A stretch of 64,000 bases of DNA from Mesobacillus foraminis (GTDB lineage Bacteria; Bacillota; Bacilli; Bacillales; Cytobacillaceae), in the NCBI RefSeq assembly GCF_004340465.1, contig NZ_SLVV01000002.1, forward strand, positions 1 to 64,000. Direction: 5' to 3'. The notes beneath the pieces are model-generated. The model had not been told where the DNA came from and did not search any database. It was given only the letters and a program-made list of their open reading frames with translations. The position numbers were made by a program, and so were the translations under genes. Shown in pieces: positions 42,427 through 51,459 of the stretch. Position 1 is the stretch's first letter. The number at the start of each line of letters is the position of its first letter.

Positions 42427-42709
42427 TATGAATCCCCCTTTTAATTAAGACACTATGAATATATCAATAGTTATGGTTAGCGTCCTAATAAATGAGAGAT
42501 TTCCTTACATTAAAAAAGTTAATTTTAAATTTTTTTAATAAATAGGAATAAGCGAACCTCCGAATGAGGTTCGCAAGCTTGTGTGGAAAAAACTGAATTT
42601 AGGATAGTTTTGACGGCGGGATTACACCCCTGAGTGGATTAGAAAACTATGATTCAAGACAGTCGATTGACAGGGAAACGATTTTTTGTGGCTCTTTCAT
42701 AAAAGTTTT

Positions 42710-44221
42710 CTATAGGGTGCACAAGGCTCTCACGATTTGATCCTCAACAGACTTTACCGAAGGACTAAGGTAGTTGTTGATCATGATGGCAAAGATAAAT
42801 TTTTCTCCATTTTGGGTAGTAATATATCCGGATAGAGTCGAAACACCCGTTATCGACCCTGTTTTTGCTTTGACATTCCCCTTGACCGGAGCTTCAGTCA
42901 GCCTTGATCTCAAGGTTCCACCTTTTAAGCGGCCGGGCTCCCCGGCAACGGGCAGGGAATTTTCAAACGACGGGTACCAGCTTTTCGCCTGGATTGCAAA
43001 AAGCAGCTGGGTTAGCTCATTTGCAGGAATCAAATTTTTATGTGACAGTCCAGATCCATCTCGAAGCAGAATGGCTGTTTCATTAACGCCGAATGTGGCA
43101 ACAGTCTTTTGAATTACCTGCATTCCCTTTTCCCAGGTGCCTTCGCCGGAGACAAACTTCCCCATTTCCTTTGCAAGTACCTCTCCGTGCCCATTGTTGC
43201 TTAATTTCATAAAGGGAACAAATAGTTCTTTCAAAGGCATAGATTTTTTATAAGCAAGTAAATCAGCATTCCCTGGCACTACTCCGTTTAACATTTTTAT
43301 TTTCTTGCCGAGACGTATGCCGTTTTCCTCCAGGGAGTGCTTGAATACATCTAGTGCGTATCCTGACGGTTCCCAAACAGCGACCCGGGATTTCAGTGCT
43401 TTGGCATTTAATGGTATTCTGCCGCTAATCTTGATCTGATTGGTACCATGTTTTCTTTCTATTAAAAGGTTTTCTTCCTCCTTTGGCCCGCCAGTCCTTG
43501 TTTTATTAATGATTTCCACAAAATCCGTTGACGGAATTATTTTGACATCAGCTCTTTTACCAGCTTTAGAAGCAGGGGTGATTTCCAAAAGAACTGTCCC
43601 GGCATCATAGTCACTGTCTGGAGAAAGGGTCAACGCAGAGATTTGTGCCCCAGTAGGGTTGGATTCGTCCGACCAATTCAAATCCTGTGACAAACGGACA
43701 TCATCATACCAGCTGTCATCACTGATAAGGTTCCCCTTAACCTGATTGATTCCTTTTGCTTTCAGCTCTTTAGCAAACGAATTCAAATCCGTCTTAGTAA
43801 GAGTTGGATCTCCTTTGCCTGATAGAAACAGATTTCCGTAGAGGACATGGCCTTTGATTTTCCCATCTGTTCGTACCTCTGTTGAAAATTGATAATCTGG
43901 ACCAAGCATTTCCAGAGCTGCTGCAGCAGTCAGTACTTTCATATTGGATGCCGGATGCAGGCTGATATCACCATTTGAAGAATAGAAAATCTCTCCCGTT
44001 TCGGCTGACCGGATGCTGATTCCCACTACAGCACCCTTCAAAGCTTCATCCTTTAAGATAGAGTCCAAATTAGCCTTTAGGGATGTTTTCCTCTCCAATA
44101 ATGTCGTTTGGTCAGATGCGGCATGCACGATAAATTTTTGGTGCGCTGGCAAATAAAGAACAACTATAGTTATGAGAAGAGAGACCAAAACTTCTTTTCG
44201 TGGGCACCATCTCGCTATCAA
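42710..44221 (-). CDS. dacC: D-alanyl-D-alanine carboxypeptidase, class C PBP (DacC/PBP4a type)
   Basis: The 503-residue peptidase S13 trims peptidoglycan stem peptides. The three penicillin-binding motifs are SNMK (about 94), SNN (about 344) and KTG (about 454), in the S13 spacing with a large insert between the first two. An N-terminal signal/anchor (VLVSLLITIVVLYLP) is present. The length compares with 491 residues for B. subtilis DacC. The start is TTG with AGGTGG upstream. It is divergent from an acidic surface protein gene. Confidence 0.9.
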   Translation of the reverse strand: MIARWCPRKEVLVSLLITIVVLYLPAHQKFIVHAASDQTTLLERKTSLKANLDSILKDEALKGAVVGISIRSAETGEIFYSSNGDISLHPASNMKVLTAAAALEMLGPDYQFSTEVRTDGKIKGHVLYGNLFLSGKGDPTLTKTDLNSFAKELKAKGINQVKGNLISDDSWYDDVRLSQDLNWSDESNPTGAQISALTLSPDSDYDAGTVLLEITPASKAGKRADVKIIPSTDFVEIINKTRTGGPKEEENLLIERKHGTNQIKISGRIPLNAKALKSRVAVWEPSGYALDVFKHSLEENGIRLGKKIKMLNGVVPGNADLLAYKKSMPLKELFVPFMKLSNNGHGEVLAKEMGKFVSGEGTWEKGMQVIQKTVATFGVNETAILLRDGSGLSHKNLIPANELTQLLFAIQAKSWYPSFENSLPVAGEPGRLKGGTLRSRLTEAPVKGNVKAKTGSITGVSTLSGYITTQNGEKFIFAIMINNYLSPSVKSVEDQIVRALCTL

Positions 44222-44475
44222 AGCTTTTCCACCTACTGTCTTGTTACTTTGAATGATAAATCAATTTGAACGTTAACTTATTCAGAAACTTGCTGTACCT
44301 TGGTTTGCGTTGCCCTTCTACTAGAGTCCCGTATCCACTCCTTCCATTATCATTTTCTCTTCCAGCTAAAATTATGAAAGGAAAACCGTTCAGAGTTTTT
44401 GATAAAAAACAGTATTTTTTTCCTTTCACTACAAACAATACCTTCATTACCAAATTGCTGTGTGGAGGTAAATCT

Positions 44476-45444
44476 ATGAGAGTAATACTAAAAGGTTTAA
44501 TCATTGTTTTATTGGTGCTTCAAAATGGCGCTATTGCCGCACTTGCCCAGCCCCCTGAGGAGGAGGTAGATCAGCTGCTGGCTGAACTGGGATGGAAAAT
44601 GACCGACCTTGAATCATATCTTGCATACTACGAACTGACACTAAATGACTTTGAAACAATGGAAGACCTTCAAGCTATGCTTGGAACACCGATAACACCA
44701 GAGAATTTGGATTCGATGCTTGAGGAATATGACTTAACCAGAGAAGAGCTTGACATTCTTTTAGAGGGATTCGGGGAATCAGTGGAAAAGGATTATTTTT
44801 TTCTCGAGGATTTAGAACTCGCCCTTGCCTTTTACCAGGATCATGACAATTTAATGAAACAATTCGAAAGCTTCCTGACAACAATCGGAGTTACTGAGAA
44901 TGAAGCAGATGCTCTGTTTACTCATTTTATGGCGTTGGATCAAACTGACCTGGAAACGAGGATGGAGCAAGTTGGCGGGCGTTTGGAAAGCCTGATGCTT
45001 ACGGATCCTGAGGCAGAGATTACTGAAGAGCAAAAAACAGAAATTTTAGGGATCTGGCAGGAGATCCTGACAACAGTCCAGCTTGCGCCTCGATTCTACC
45101 TGGTCGACAATTCAGGAGGGAAAACTCCGATTGCTTTCAATGCACTCGCAGATATGGAAAGTCTTCCTTCCAGTGCTTTGCTTCTGGAATTATATAATCT
45201 GAAGGGAACACGCCTACTTGACCTTCAGGTATCTGCCGAGATGCTTGACAGTCAATTTGTTCTTGATGCAGGAGAGAAATTGACCGATATTGGGGATCTT
45301 GCAGGAGAATTAACCCATTTGAAACATGAAAAACTGCCGGATACCGCTTCACCATACCTCGCTAATATCCTAATTGGTCTTGCTGCATTCCTTGCAGGGG
45401 CTGCCTGGTTCTTATTCGCCTGGAGAAAAGAGAAAAGAGTTTAA
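44476..45444 (+). CDS. processed acidic surface protein with LPDTA sorting signal
   Basis: The 322-residue secreted protein has a signal peptide (VILKGLIIVLLVLQNGAIA) and a very acidic helical body (for example EEEVDQLLAELGWKMTDLE). A C-terminal cell-wall sorting signal consists of LPDTA, a hydrophobic helix (ANILIGLAAFLAGAAWFLFA) and the basic tail WRKEKRV. This fits the family named processed acidic surface protein, which carries an LPXTA variant. A class D or similar sortase should anchor it, but none is in the window. The ATG at 44476 follows GGAGGT; the longer frame is not used. Confidence 0.87.
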   Translation: MRVILKGLIIVLLVLQNGAIAALAQPPEEEVDQLLAELGWKMTDLESYLAYYELTLNDFETMEDLQAMLGTPITPENLDSMLEEYDLTREELDILLEGFGESVEKDYFFLEDLELALAFYQDHDNLMKQFESFLTTIGVTENEADALFTHFMALDQTDLETRMEQVGGRLESLMLTDPEAEITEEQKTEILGIWQEILTTVQLAPRFYLVDNSGGKTPIAFNALADMESLPSSALLLELYNLKGTRLLDLQVSAEMLDSQFVLDAGEKLTDIGDLAGELTHLKHEKLPDTASPYLANILIGLAAFLAGAAWFLFAWRKEKRV

Positions 45445-45482
45445 TTTGAGTTCCGAACAGAAAGAATATTAAACACAAAATC

Positions 45483-45508
45483 AAAAAATCAGGCCGGTTA
45501 ACGGCCTG
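45483..45508. terminator. terminator between the surface protein and the ABC exporter
   Basis: CAGGCCG (45490-45496) pairs with CGGCCTG (45502-45508). The leftward tail is a run of six T (complement of 45483-45488). Confidence 0.75.
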
Positions 45509-45519
45509 CTTTTCCACGA

Positions 45520-47235
45520 TTATCTCTGAAACTGTACCTTATGGAGGCCGGCAAATATTCCGCCCTTCTCAATGAGTTCATTATGATTCCCTTCTTCGGC
45601 AATCCCGTCCTCAGTAACAACTACAATTTTATCCGCATTCCTAATTGTGGCTAGTCTATGTGCAATGATTAAAGTGGTGCGGTCTTTTGAAAGCTCTGTC
45701 AACGCATTCTGAATAATTGCTTCCGTTTCCGTATCCAGGGCGGAAGTTGCTTCATCAAGAATCAAAATAGGCGGATTTTTAAGAAACATTCGCGCAATGG
45801 CGATCCGCTGTTTTTGCCCTCCTGATAATTTTAAACCCCGCTCGCCTATTTGCGTTTCGTATCCCGCTGGTAAACCCGCAATAAAATCCTCAAGGTGGGC
45901 CCGTTTAGCAGCGTGTTCTATTTCCTCTTGGGTCGCATTCAATGACCCATAGGCAATATTTCCCCTTAATGAACCGGTAAATAAAAAAACATCCTGCTGT
46001 ACGATTCCAATCTGGGAACGCAAAGATTTTTTTGTCATATGCCTGATGTCCACGCCATCAATTGTTATACTTCCCTCATCCACATCATAAAACCTCGGGA
46101 TCAATGAACAAATGGTCGATTTCCCTGCACCTGATGGCCCTACAAATGCCACTGTCTGTCCCCTGCTTATTCCGAGATTGATTCCCTTAAGCACCGGTTT
46201 GTTTTCATCATAGCTAAAGCTTACATTGTGAAATACAATGTTCCCTTTTAAACCAGGCATTTCCACGGCATCTTTTTCATCTTCCACATCAGGATGCTGG
46301 TCCATTAACTCAGTAAAACGTTTAAAGCCTGCCATCCCTTTCGGATATAGCTCCAGGATGGCACTGATTTTATCGATTGGCTTAAAAAGGACGTTTACAT
46401 AGAGGACAAAACCTACAAGCTCGCCGTAGCTAAGCTGGCCCCTGAAACTAAGATAGGACCCAAACACAAGGACAATGAGAACGATCAGGCGGGTCAGCAT
46501 ATAGATCCCCGATGAACTGAATGACATCACCTTATAGGCACGAAGCTTGGCCGACCGGAACCGCTGGTTATTTCCAGTGAATCTCTTAATCTCGTAATCT
46601 TCATTTGTAAATGATTGGACAACTCTGATCCCAGCCACACTGTCTTCCACCCTGGCGTTGACATCCGCTATATCGCTGTACATATTTTTCCAGGCGTCAT
46701 TCATTTTTAAGTTAGAATAAGTGATAAGCCAGATTAAAAAAGGTACGATGATCATTGTAATGAGGGCGAGCTTAACATTGATCGTGAGCATAATCCAAAA
46801 AGCCCCCACAAAGGTCATGACAGCAATGAACAAATCCTCGGGTCCATGGTGGGCAAGCTCACCCAAGTCAAATAAGTCATTGGTTATCCGGCTCATAATG
46901 TGTCCAGTCTTTGTATTATCAAAAAAACGGAAAGACTGTTTTTGTACATGCTGAAACAGCTGTTGCCTCATGTCTGTTTCAATGTTGATTCCCAGCTTAT
47001 GGCCCCAATAATTGACAATGAATTGCAGCAGGGTGCTGATAATATATAAAAGGAGAAGTCCAGCACTGACACCCACAATTGCATTCCAGTTGCCCCCTGG
47101 CAAAAGGGTATCAATAAACCACTGAACGGCTAAAGGGAAAGCAAGCTCAAGGGCAGCAACGATAACAGCAGAACTGAAATCAATGATAAACAACCTTCGA
47201 TGAGGTTTATAATAAGTAAAAAAACGCCGAATCAC
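45520..47235 (-). CDS. ABC transporter, fused permease-ATPase (multidrug type)
   Basis: The 571-residue half-transporter has six N-terminal transmembrane helices (about 15-310) and a nucleotide-binding domain. The Walker A is GPSGAGKST (about 370), the Q loop lies in GIVQQDVFLF, the ABC signature is LSGGQKQR (about 475), the Walker B is ILILDEATSALD and the H loop is AHRLAT. It works as a homodimer or heterodimer exporting lipids or drugs. The ATG follows GGAG. A possible 42-residue peptide is encoded just upstream. Confidence 0.92.
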   Translation of the reverse strand: MIRRFFTYYKPHRRLFIIDFSSAVIVAALELAFPLAVQWFIDTLLPGGNWNAIVGVSAGLLLLYIISTLLQFIVNYWGHKLGINIETDMRQQLFQHVQKQSFRFFDNTKTGHIMSRITNDLFDLGELAHHGPEDLFIAVMTFVGAFWIMLTINVKLALITMIIVPFLIWLITYSNLKMNDAWKNMYSDIADVNARVEDSVAGIRVVQSFTNEDYEIKRFTGNNQRFRSAKLRAYKVMSFSSSGIYMLTRLIVLIVLVFGSYLSFRGQLSYGELVGFVLYVNVLFKPIDKISAILELYPKGMAGFKRFTELMDQHPDVEDEKDAVEMPGLKGNIVFHNVSFSYDENKPVLKGINLGISRGQTVAFVGPSGAGKSTICSLIPRFYDVDEGSITIDGVDIRHMTKKSLRSQIGIVQQDVFLFTGSLRGNIAYGSLNATQEEIEHAAKRAHLEDFIAGLPAGYETQIGERGLKLSGGQKQRIAIARMFLKNPPILILDEATSALDTETEAIIQNALTELSKDRTTLIIAHRLATIRNADKIVVVTEDGIAEEGNHNELIEKGGIFAGLHKVQFQR

Positions 47236-47253
47236 GGTACTTTCTCCTTTTTC

Positions 47254-47382
47254 TTAATTTATAGAGACTACTTCAATGGAAGCCGCACTTTTTATATAAT
47301 CAGGGGCCGTATTCTCCACCTTGATTTCTTTCATTTTCTTTTTACGGGACCTAGAACTCCATTCACTTTCTGTTAAGGTCAT
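47254..47382 (-). CDS. possible small peptide upstream of the ABC exporter
   Basis: A 42-codon frame starts at ATG with AAAGGG about nine bases before. It is basic in its middle (SSRSRKKKMKEIKVE) and ends 18 bp before the transporter start. Composition is protein-like, but there is no recognised family, so it may be a leader peptide or chance. Confidence 0.35.
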   Translation of the reverse strand: MTLTESEWSSRSRKKKMKEIKVENTAPDYIKSAASIEVVSIN

Positions 47383-47393
47383 GTTATATTGCC

Positions 47394-47466
47394 CTTTCGT
47401 CCCCTGGTACTGGTTTCAACACTTGTTTGGTCATGCATTTTCTTCTTTCGTGCCCTGGGACCGGTT
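47394..47466. repeat. pair of near-identical 22-bp direct repeats
   Basis: CTTTCGTCCCCTGGTACTGG (from 47394) recurs as CTTTCGTGCCCTGGGACCGG (from 47445), 51 bp apart; both continue with TT. The sequence is CCTGG-rich and lies upstream of the small frame. A third partial inverted copy (GGGAACCAGG) occurs near 47498. Origin unknown. Confidence 0.5.
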
Positions 47467-47627
47467 GTTCGAACCCAAGTAAGTAATCACATAACTGGGA
47501 ACCAGGTGGACACATCCGAATAGTCCCGGAAACTTACTACAGATATAATGACCCATTTTGTAAAATACGCTGCCATCAATCAGTCACGCAGAAAATTCAC
47601 TGCGTGACTGATAGGGAAGCTTTAATA

Positions 47628-48605
47628 TTAAGGCAGCTTTTCTCCTCTCGTTGACACATATAATGAATACCACTCTTCACGAGTCATTGAATCCGCAATT
47701 TCCGCTGCGTCCTGGCAGTTTGTAATCCGTTCGGCATTGCTGGTACCGATCACCGGCTGAATTCGGGCAGGATGCCGCATTAGCCAGCCGAGAATAATAG
47801 CTTCCGCTGTTGTATTTTTTTCAGCAGCCATTTTTTGAACAAGTTCTTTTGTTTTCAGCTCTGCCTGTATTGCATCGTCCGTTGGCCCCCCAGAGTATAA
47901 ACCATATGCCATAGGTGCCCAGGCCTGGATCTGGATGTCCTCAAGTCTGCAATGTTCCATTATCCCATCAGCAAAATTGATGGAAGTCCCTGCTTTTTGA
48001 TTCACTAACACTCCCTGCTCAAGCCAGTCGATCCGTTTAAGGCTCATTTCAAGCTGATTAACGATTAGCGGTGAGGAAGTATATGACTGCAAAAATTTAA
48101 TTTGGGCGGCAGTCATGTTTGAAACTCCAAAGTTTCGTACTTTTCCGGATTGCTTTAATGTTTGGAACGCCTCTGCTACCTCCTCTGGCTCTATCAAAGG
48201 ATCCGGACGATGGAGCAGTAAAATATCCAGATAGTCCGTTTCAAGCCTGCTTAAAATTCCGTCAACAGACTGGAGGATATGCTTTCTGGAAAAATCATAT
48301 CTTCCTGGAAGATCACCTTCCGGGAAATGGATTCCGCACTTCGACTGAAGAGTGATCTTTTCTCGTAAATCTGGGCGTCCTTTGAGAATTTTTCCGAAAA
48401 CCGTCTCAGATTTCCCCATTTTGTAAATATCCGCATGGTCAAACATGCTGATTCCTATTGATAATGCGGAATCTATTGCCTTCTCTGCTATGTATTCATC
48501 ATTTTCTGTCAAAGGGCTCTTATCCCAGCTGCCCCCTAGGCCCATGCACCCTAAAACAAGACGGCTATTTGTAATTTCACGCTTCTCCAATGGCATTCTA
48601 TCCAT
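47628..48605 (-). CDS. aldo/keto reductase (YcsN/YdhF-like)
   Basis: The 325-residue NADPH-dependent reductase has the catalytic tetrad Asp and Tyr in FDHADIYKMGKSE (about 56-61), Lys in LQSKCGI (about 90) and His in LLLHRPDP (about 132). The GTSNAERI segment binds the adenine phosphate. It belongs to the AKR group of YdhF/YcsN rather than the YtbE group at 16.2 kb. The ATG follows AAAAGGAGGGG. It is a single-gene unit; a hairpin with CAGTCACGCAG arms lies at 47579-47608. Confidence 0.88.
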   Translation of the reverse strand: MDRMPLEKREITNSRLVLGCMGLGGSWDKSPLTENDEYIAEKAIDSALSIGISMFDHADIYKMGKSETVFGKILKGRPDLREKITLQSKCGIHFPEGDLPGRYDFSRKHILQSVDGILSRLETDYLDILLLHRPDPLIEPEEVAEAFQTLKQSGKVRNFGVSNMTAAQIKFLQSYTSSPLIVNQLEMSLKRIDWLEQGVLVNQKAGTSINFADGIMEHCRLEDIQIQAWAPMAYGLYSGGPTDDAIQAELKTKELVQKMAAEKNTTAEAIILGWLMRHPARIQPVIGTSNAERITNCQDAAEIADSMTREEWYSLYVSTRGEKLP

Positions 48606-48829
48606 AGTGCCCCTCCTTTTTCAATAAGAAACCATCCTGATATAAATCATGACTTCCACTTTCATTTTACAACTATTTTGCGGACTTTCCCAACTTTACA
48701 GTCTCCAGAAATAGTTCATTCTTATCACTTCTTGCTATTCTTGAAGTTTCTACTATACTAAATAATAACTGAAGCTTCTTATTACAATGAAAATACTTAC
48801 TAGAATCACATTGACCCGAGGTGACTGAA

Positions 48830-49138
48830 ATGGAAAAACTGCCCCTCAAATCGGTTAAGGAACAACTAGCTGAAAGTCAGGGCTGGGAGCTGGAAGATGA
48901 AAAATGGCTGATTAAAAAATATCGATTCCGTTCCTTTTTAGATAGTATTTCATTTGTGAATCAGATTGCGAAATTATCAGAAGAAGAAAATCACCATCCA
49001 TTTATTTCGGTTGATTTCAAGGTGGTTACATTGAAATTGACTTCCTGGAGAGCAAATGGGATTACTGAATTGGACCTAAAGTTAATCAAACAGTATGATT
49101 CTCTTTTTGGGCCATTTCAAATCAACACCAGCAAATAG
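48830..49138 (+). CDS. phhB: pterin-4a-carbinolamine dehydratase
   Basis: The 102-residue PCD/DCoH-fold protein recycles pterin 4a-carbinolamine. The family core ENHHPFISVDFKVVTLKL contains the His-His-Pro active-site motif (about 55-57). The usual third histidine region reads LTSWRANGITELD instead of the common LxTHxxxGLTxxD, so one catalytic histidine is replaced by Trp. Activity may be altered, or the protein may have a structural or regulatory role. The ATG at 48830 follows GAGGTGA; the GTG at 48821 is part of that site. Confidence 0.87.
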   Translation: MEKLPLKSVKEQLAESQGWELEDEKWLIKKYRFRSFLDSISFVNQIAKLSEEENHHPFISVDFKVVTLKLTSWRANGITELDLKLIKQYDSLFGPFQINTSK

Positions 49139-49154
49139 GTTAGGGAGTGTTCAA

Positions 49155-49409
49155 ATGAGCGTACATATGGAATTGGCACAGCATGCAGGTAAACAAAATA
49201 AAATGTACCAGCAGTTTTTAAAATTGGACAATATGCGCGAAACATATATTGAAGAGGCTGTTGCGCAATGTAAAGAAGGAAAACCTTTCACGACAGATAA
49301 AATCAACGAAGTGACGAATGCCATGAACAAAATCAATCTTCGCTTCACACCGGTTCGAAAAATCGTTACCAGAGAGATGGTCCGGGAATATGCAGAAACA
49401 CTGAAATAG
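49155..49409 (+). CDS. DUF2533 (YpbS-like) protein
   Basis: This 84-residue helical protein of the DUF2533 family is recognised by QHAGKQNKMYQQFLKLDNMRE and the C-terminal RKIVTREMVREYAE. The function is unknown. The ATG follows GGGAGTG, 16 bp after the pterin dehydratase stop, so the two are probably cotranscribed and end at the shared terminator. Confidence 0.82.
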   Translation: MSVHMELAQHAGKQNKMYQQFLKLDNMRETYIEEAVAQCKEGKPFTTDKINEVTNAMNKINLRFTPVRKIVTREMVREYAETLK

Positions 49410-49410
49410 G

Positions 49411-49440
49411 AAAAATCCACCTGAAAGAAGGTGGATTTTT
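49411..49440. terminator. bidirectional terminator after the DUF2533 gene
   Basis: AAAAATCCACCT (49411-49422) pairs with AGGTGGATTTTT (49429-49440), loop GAAAGA. It serves the rightward unit and the leftward glycosyltransferase gene. Confidence 0.9.
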
Positions 49441-49444
49441 TGCA

Positions 49445-50443
49445 TTATTTTATCCATTCATTTAAGAATTTCCGGTATCCCTCCTTCATCACCTTGCTGG
49501 AGAATGCTTCAAACGCATACTCCCGATTCTCTTTTGATGTTTTCAACGGCAAAGCGGAAGCCATATTCACCAGCTCGAACCAGTTTTTTTCGTTGCCTGC
49601 AAAAGAGTGAGTGGAACTGATATGGTCATAACAAGGATGTTCGGGTTTCACCACCATTTTTCCCATCGCAAGTGCTTCTGTAAGAGGCATGGCAAAAGTA
49701 TCGAACTTGGAACAGCTCCAATAGACTTTTGCCGAATTCATCAGCTCGAAAACTTCTTCCTGTGATAGAGCGAACCGAAGTTTCACATTTTCAGGGATTT
49801 GGTACTTTTTCATACTGTCCCGGTAACGCTCACCCCCGAAAACCATGAATACTTCTTTGTCAGGATTTTTTCTAGCATACTCAATGACAAGATCCGGCCG
49901 CCTGTTTTCTTCATCACGCCCAATCCACAGGATTCGATTATTTACCACCTGGTCAGGATTATAATATTTACTGGCCAGATTCTCGTTAAAACCAATTGGT
50001 ATCACTGACACGTCATCCACACCAAAATTTCGGGCCATTTCCCTTTTCAAAAACTGGGTTTGTACGATTGCCTTATCAACAATTTGATAGAAAGGCTTCA
50101 TCATTTCATACCCAGTTAAAGCCGGATCCGGAAAACTATGGGGAAATAGGACGCTTTTCTCCAGAAACATTTTTAAGTATGTAAAACCGGATACCGTATA
50201 GATGACATGCTCAATATTTTGGGAGTGAATTTGATCAAGCACGATATCATAGTTGACTAAGTCTCCCTTTTCATGTTCATATCCTGGAACCCAATCATAG
50301 CCGCTGACATGACGTTCAGGGGAAATAAATACAATTTCAATTCCCAAATCTTCTCCAATTAATTTTAGCCGTTCAGCGAAGATCCTTGGTCCTTGAGCTT
50401 CACTAAACTGGATTTTTCTCATGACTAATCCAACTTTTGTCAT
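49445..50443 (-). CDS. glycosyltransferase, GT4-like
   Basis: The 332-residue protein has a C-terminal Rossmann domain typical of GT-B enzymes. It has a sugar-nucleotide region RILWIGRDEENRRPDLVIEYA, then FDTFAMPLTEALAMGKMVVKPE, which is the conserved ExxxxG(K/T)P-type nucleotide-binding loop (Glu in LTEALAMGK). The start overlaps the upstream APH gene by 4 bp (ATGA), so translation is coupled. The pair resembles, in kind, the spore-coat CotSA/CotS pairing of a glycosyltransferase and a kinase-like protein, which is inference. Confidence 0.83.
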   Translation of the reverse strand: MTKVGLVMRKIQFSEAQGPRIFAERLKLIGEDLGIEIVFISPERHVSGYDWVPGYEHEKGDLVNYDIVLDQIHSQNIEHVIYTVSGFTYLKMFLEKSVLFPHSFPDPALTGYEMMKPFYQIVDKAIVQTQFLKREMARNFGVDDVSVIPIGFNENLASKYYNPDQVVNNRILWIGRDEENRRPDLVIEYARKNPDKEVFMVFGGERYRDSMKKYQIPENVKLRFALSQEEVFELMNSAKVYWSCSKFDTFAMPLTEALAMGKMVVKPEHPCYDHISSTHSFAGNEKNWFELVNMASALPLKTSKENREYAFEAFSSKVMKEGYRKFLNEWIK

Positions 50444-51414
50444 TGTATGACCACCTTGTTATTAAGATTGATTCTTTCGAGCTCCTTCGCACATTGCCGC
50501 AAACTTGATTTCGTCTCTTGCAGCTGCCGATTCAGCTGTTCATGGCTCCACCTTGCCTCTTCCCTTTTTAAATCCTCTTTAATCAGAAGCAGCATCCAAA
50601 TCGAAAAAGCTGCTGCAAATAATAAATAACCTTGATAAAAGGTATCTCTGTGAGCAGATTCGGCGGAGCTGTTACTTTCCTCAAGATAAAATTCAATGGC
50701 TAGCTTCCTGAGTTCTATGTTTATGTTTTTAGGAAAGTCCGGATGAGAGATATCCAGTAAATGATACAGATCCCAATAAGGTGAATTAAAATGGGCATGC
50801 TCCCAGTCTAGGACAACAATTTTATTCCCGGCATAACCATAATTGCCCACATGTAAATCCCCATGTGAAATCACTTTTTTTTCATGAAAGGTATAGCACT
50901 CAATCTGATTTAACACAGTATTTATAACGGATTGCGGTAAATCAAGACCCCAATCGGTGCTCATAACTTCCTGTTTATTGCACGAAAGGGAAGCTGAAAT
51001 TTCTTCTATGTAAGGTTTTGGCCCTTTAAAACCGGCATTCTGCAGTTTTGAATTTGACAGACTGTGCCACGCTGAAACCAATTTTACTAGTCCCATGATC
51101 AGTTTTTCTTCAAAAACATGCTTGATTGAACCTAGATCTTCTAGTATTATCCAATTCCTTTCAGGGACATCACTTGTTGAATGTGCCATTATTTTTGGAT
51201 AAACAGCAGGAAATTCCTGTAAAACATGTTCATGAATCCATACTTCCTTCCCTGACTGAGAAAAGTGAGTCAGCGGCTTAAAAATATAGCTTCTTGTTGG
51301 AGTAAGGTAAAATCTTTCAACAAATCGGCCATTCATCCCTTGATAAATGGGTTCTGACTTTAAAATTTCCTGTTCATTTAAGGTGCCATCGGATAACACG
51401 ACATTTTTAAACAA
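50440..51414 (-). CDS. aminoglycoside-phosphotransferase-fold kinase
   Basis: The protein has about 324 residues with the APH/choline-kinase fold. The catalytic loop is SHGDLHVGNYGY (about 190) and the metal-binding loop is VVLDWEHAHFNSPYWDLYHL (about 210, split by the DWE motif). A C-terminal coiled coil (about 275-320) follows. I chose TTG at 51414, nine bases after GGAGG. The ATG at 51456 has no site and its extension translates that GGAGG region. It overlaps the glycosyltransferase by 4 bp. It is likely a sugar, polymer or coat-related kinase; resistance is not implied. Confidence 0.8.
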   Translation of the reverse strand: MFKNVVLSDGTLNEQEILKSEPIYQGMNGRFVERFYLTPTRSYIFKPLTHFSQSGKEVWIHEHVLQEFPAVYPKIMAHSTSDVPERNWIILEDLGSIKHVFEEKLIMGLVKLVSAWHSLSNSKLQNAGFKGPKPYIEEISASLSCNKQEVMSTDWGLDLPQSVINTVLNQIECYTFHEKKVISHGDLHVGNYGYAGNKIVVLDWEHAHFNSPYWDLYHLLDISHPDFPKNINIELRKLAIEFYLEESNSSAESAHRDTFYQGYLLFAAAFSIWMLLLIKEDLKREEARWSHEQLNRQLQETKSSLRQCAKELERINLNNKVVIQ

Positions 51415-51459
51415 TGGGCCGTTCCTCCATGATGTTTTATAGTACCATTTTACCATATT

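Noticed and set aside
50440-51456. Aminoglycoside resistance gene
   Set aside because: Only the kinase fold is shared; the coupled glycosyltransferase and chromosomal context argue against a resistance role.
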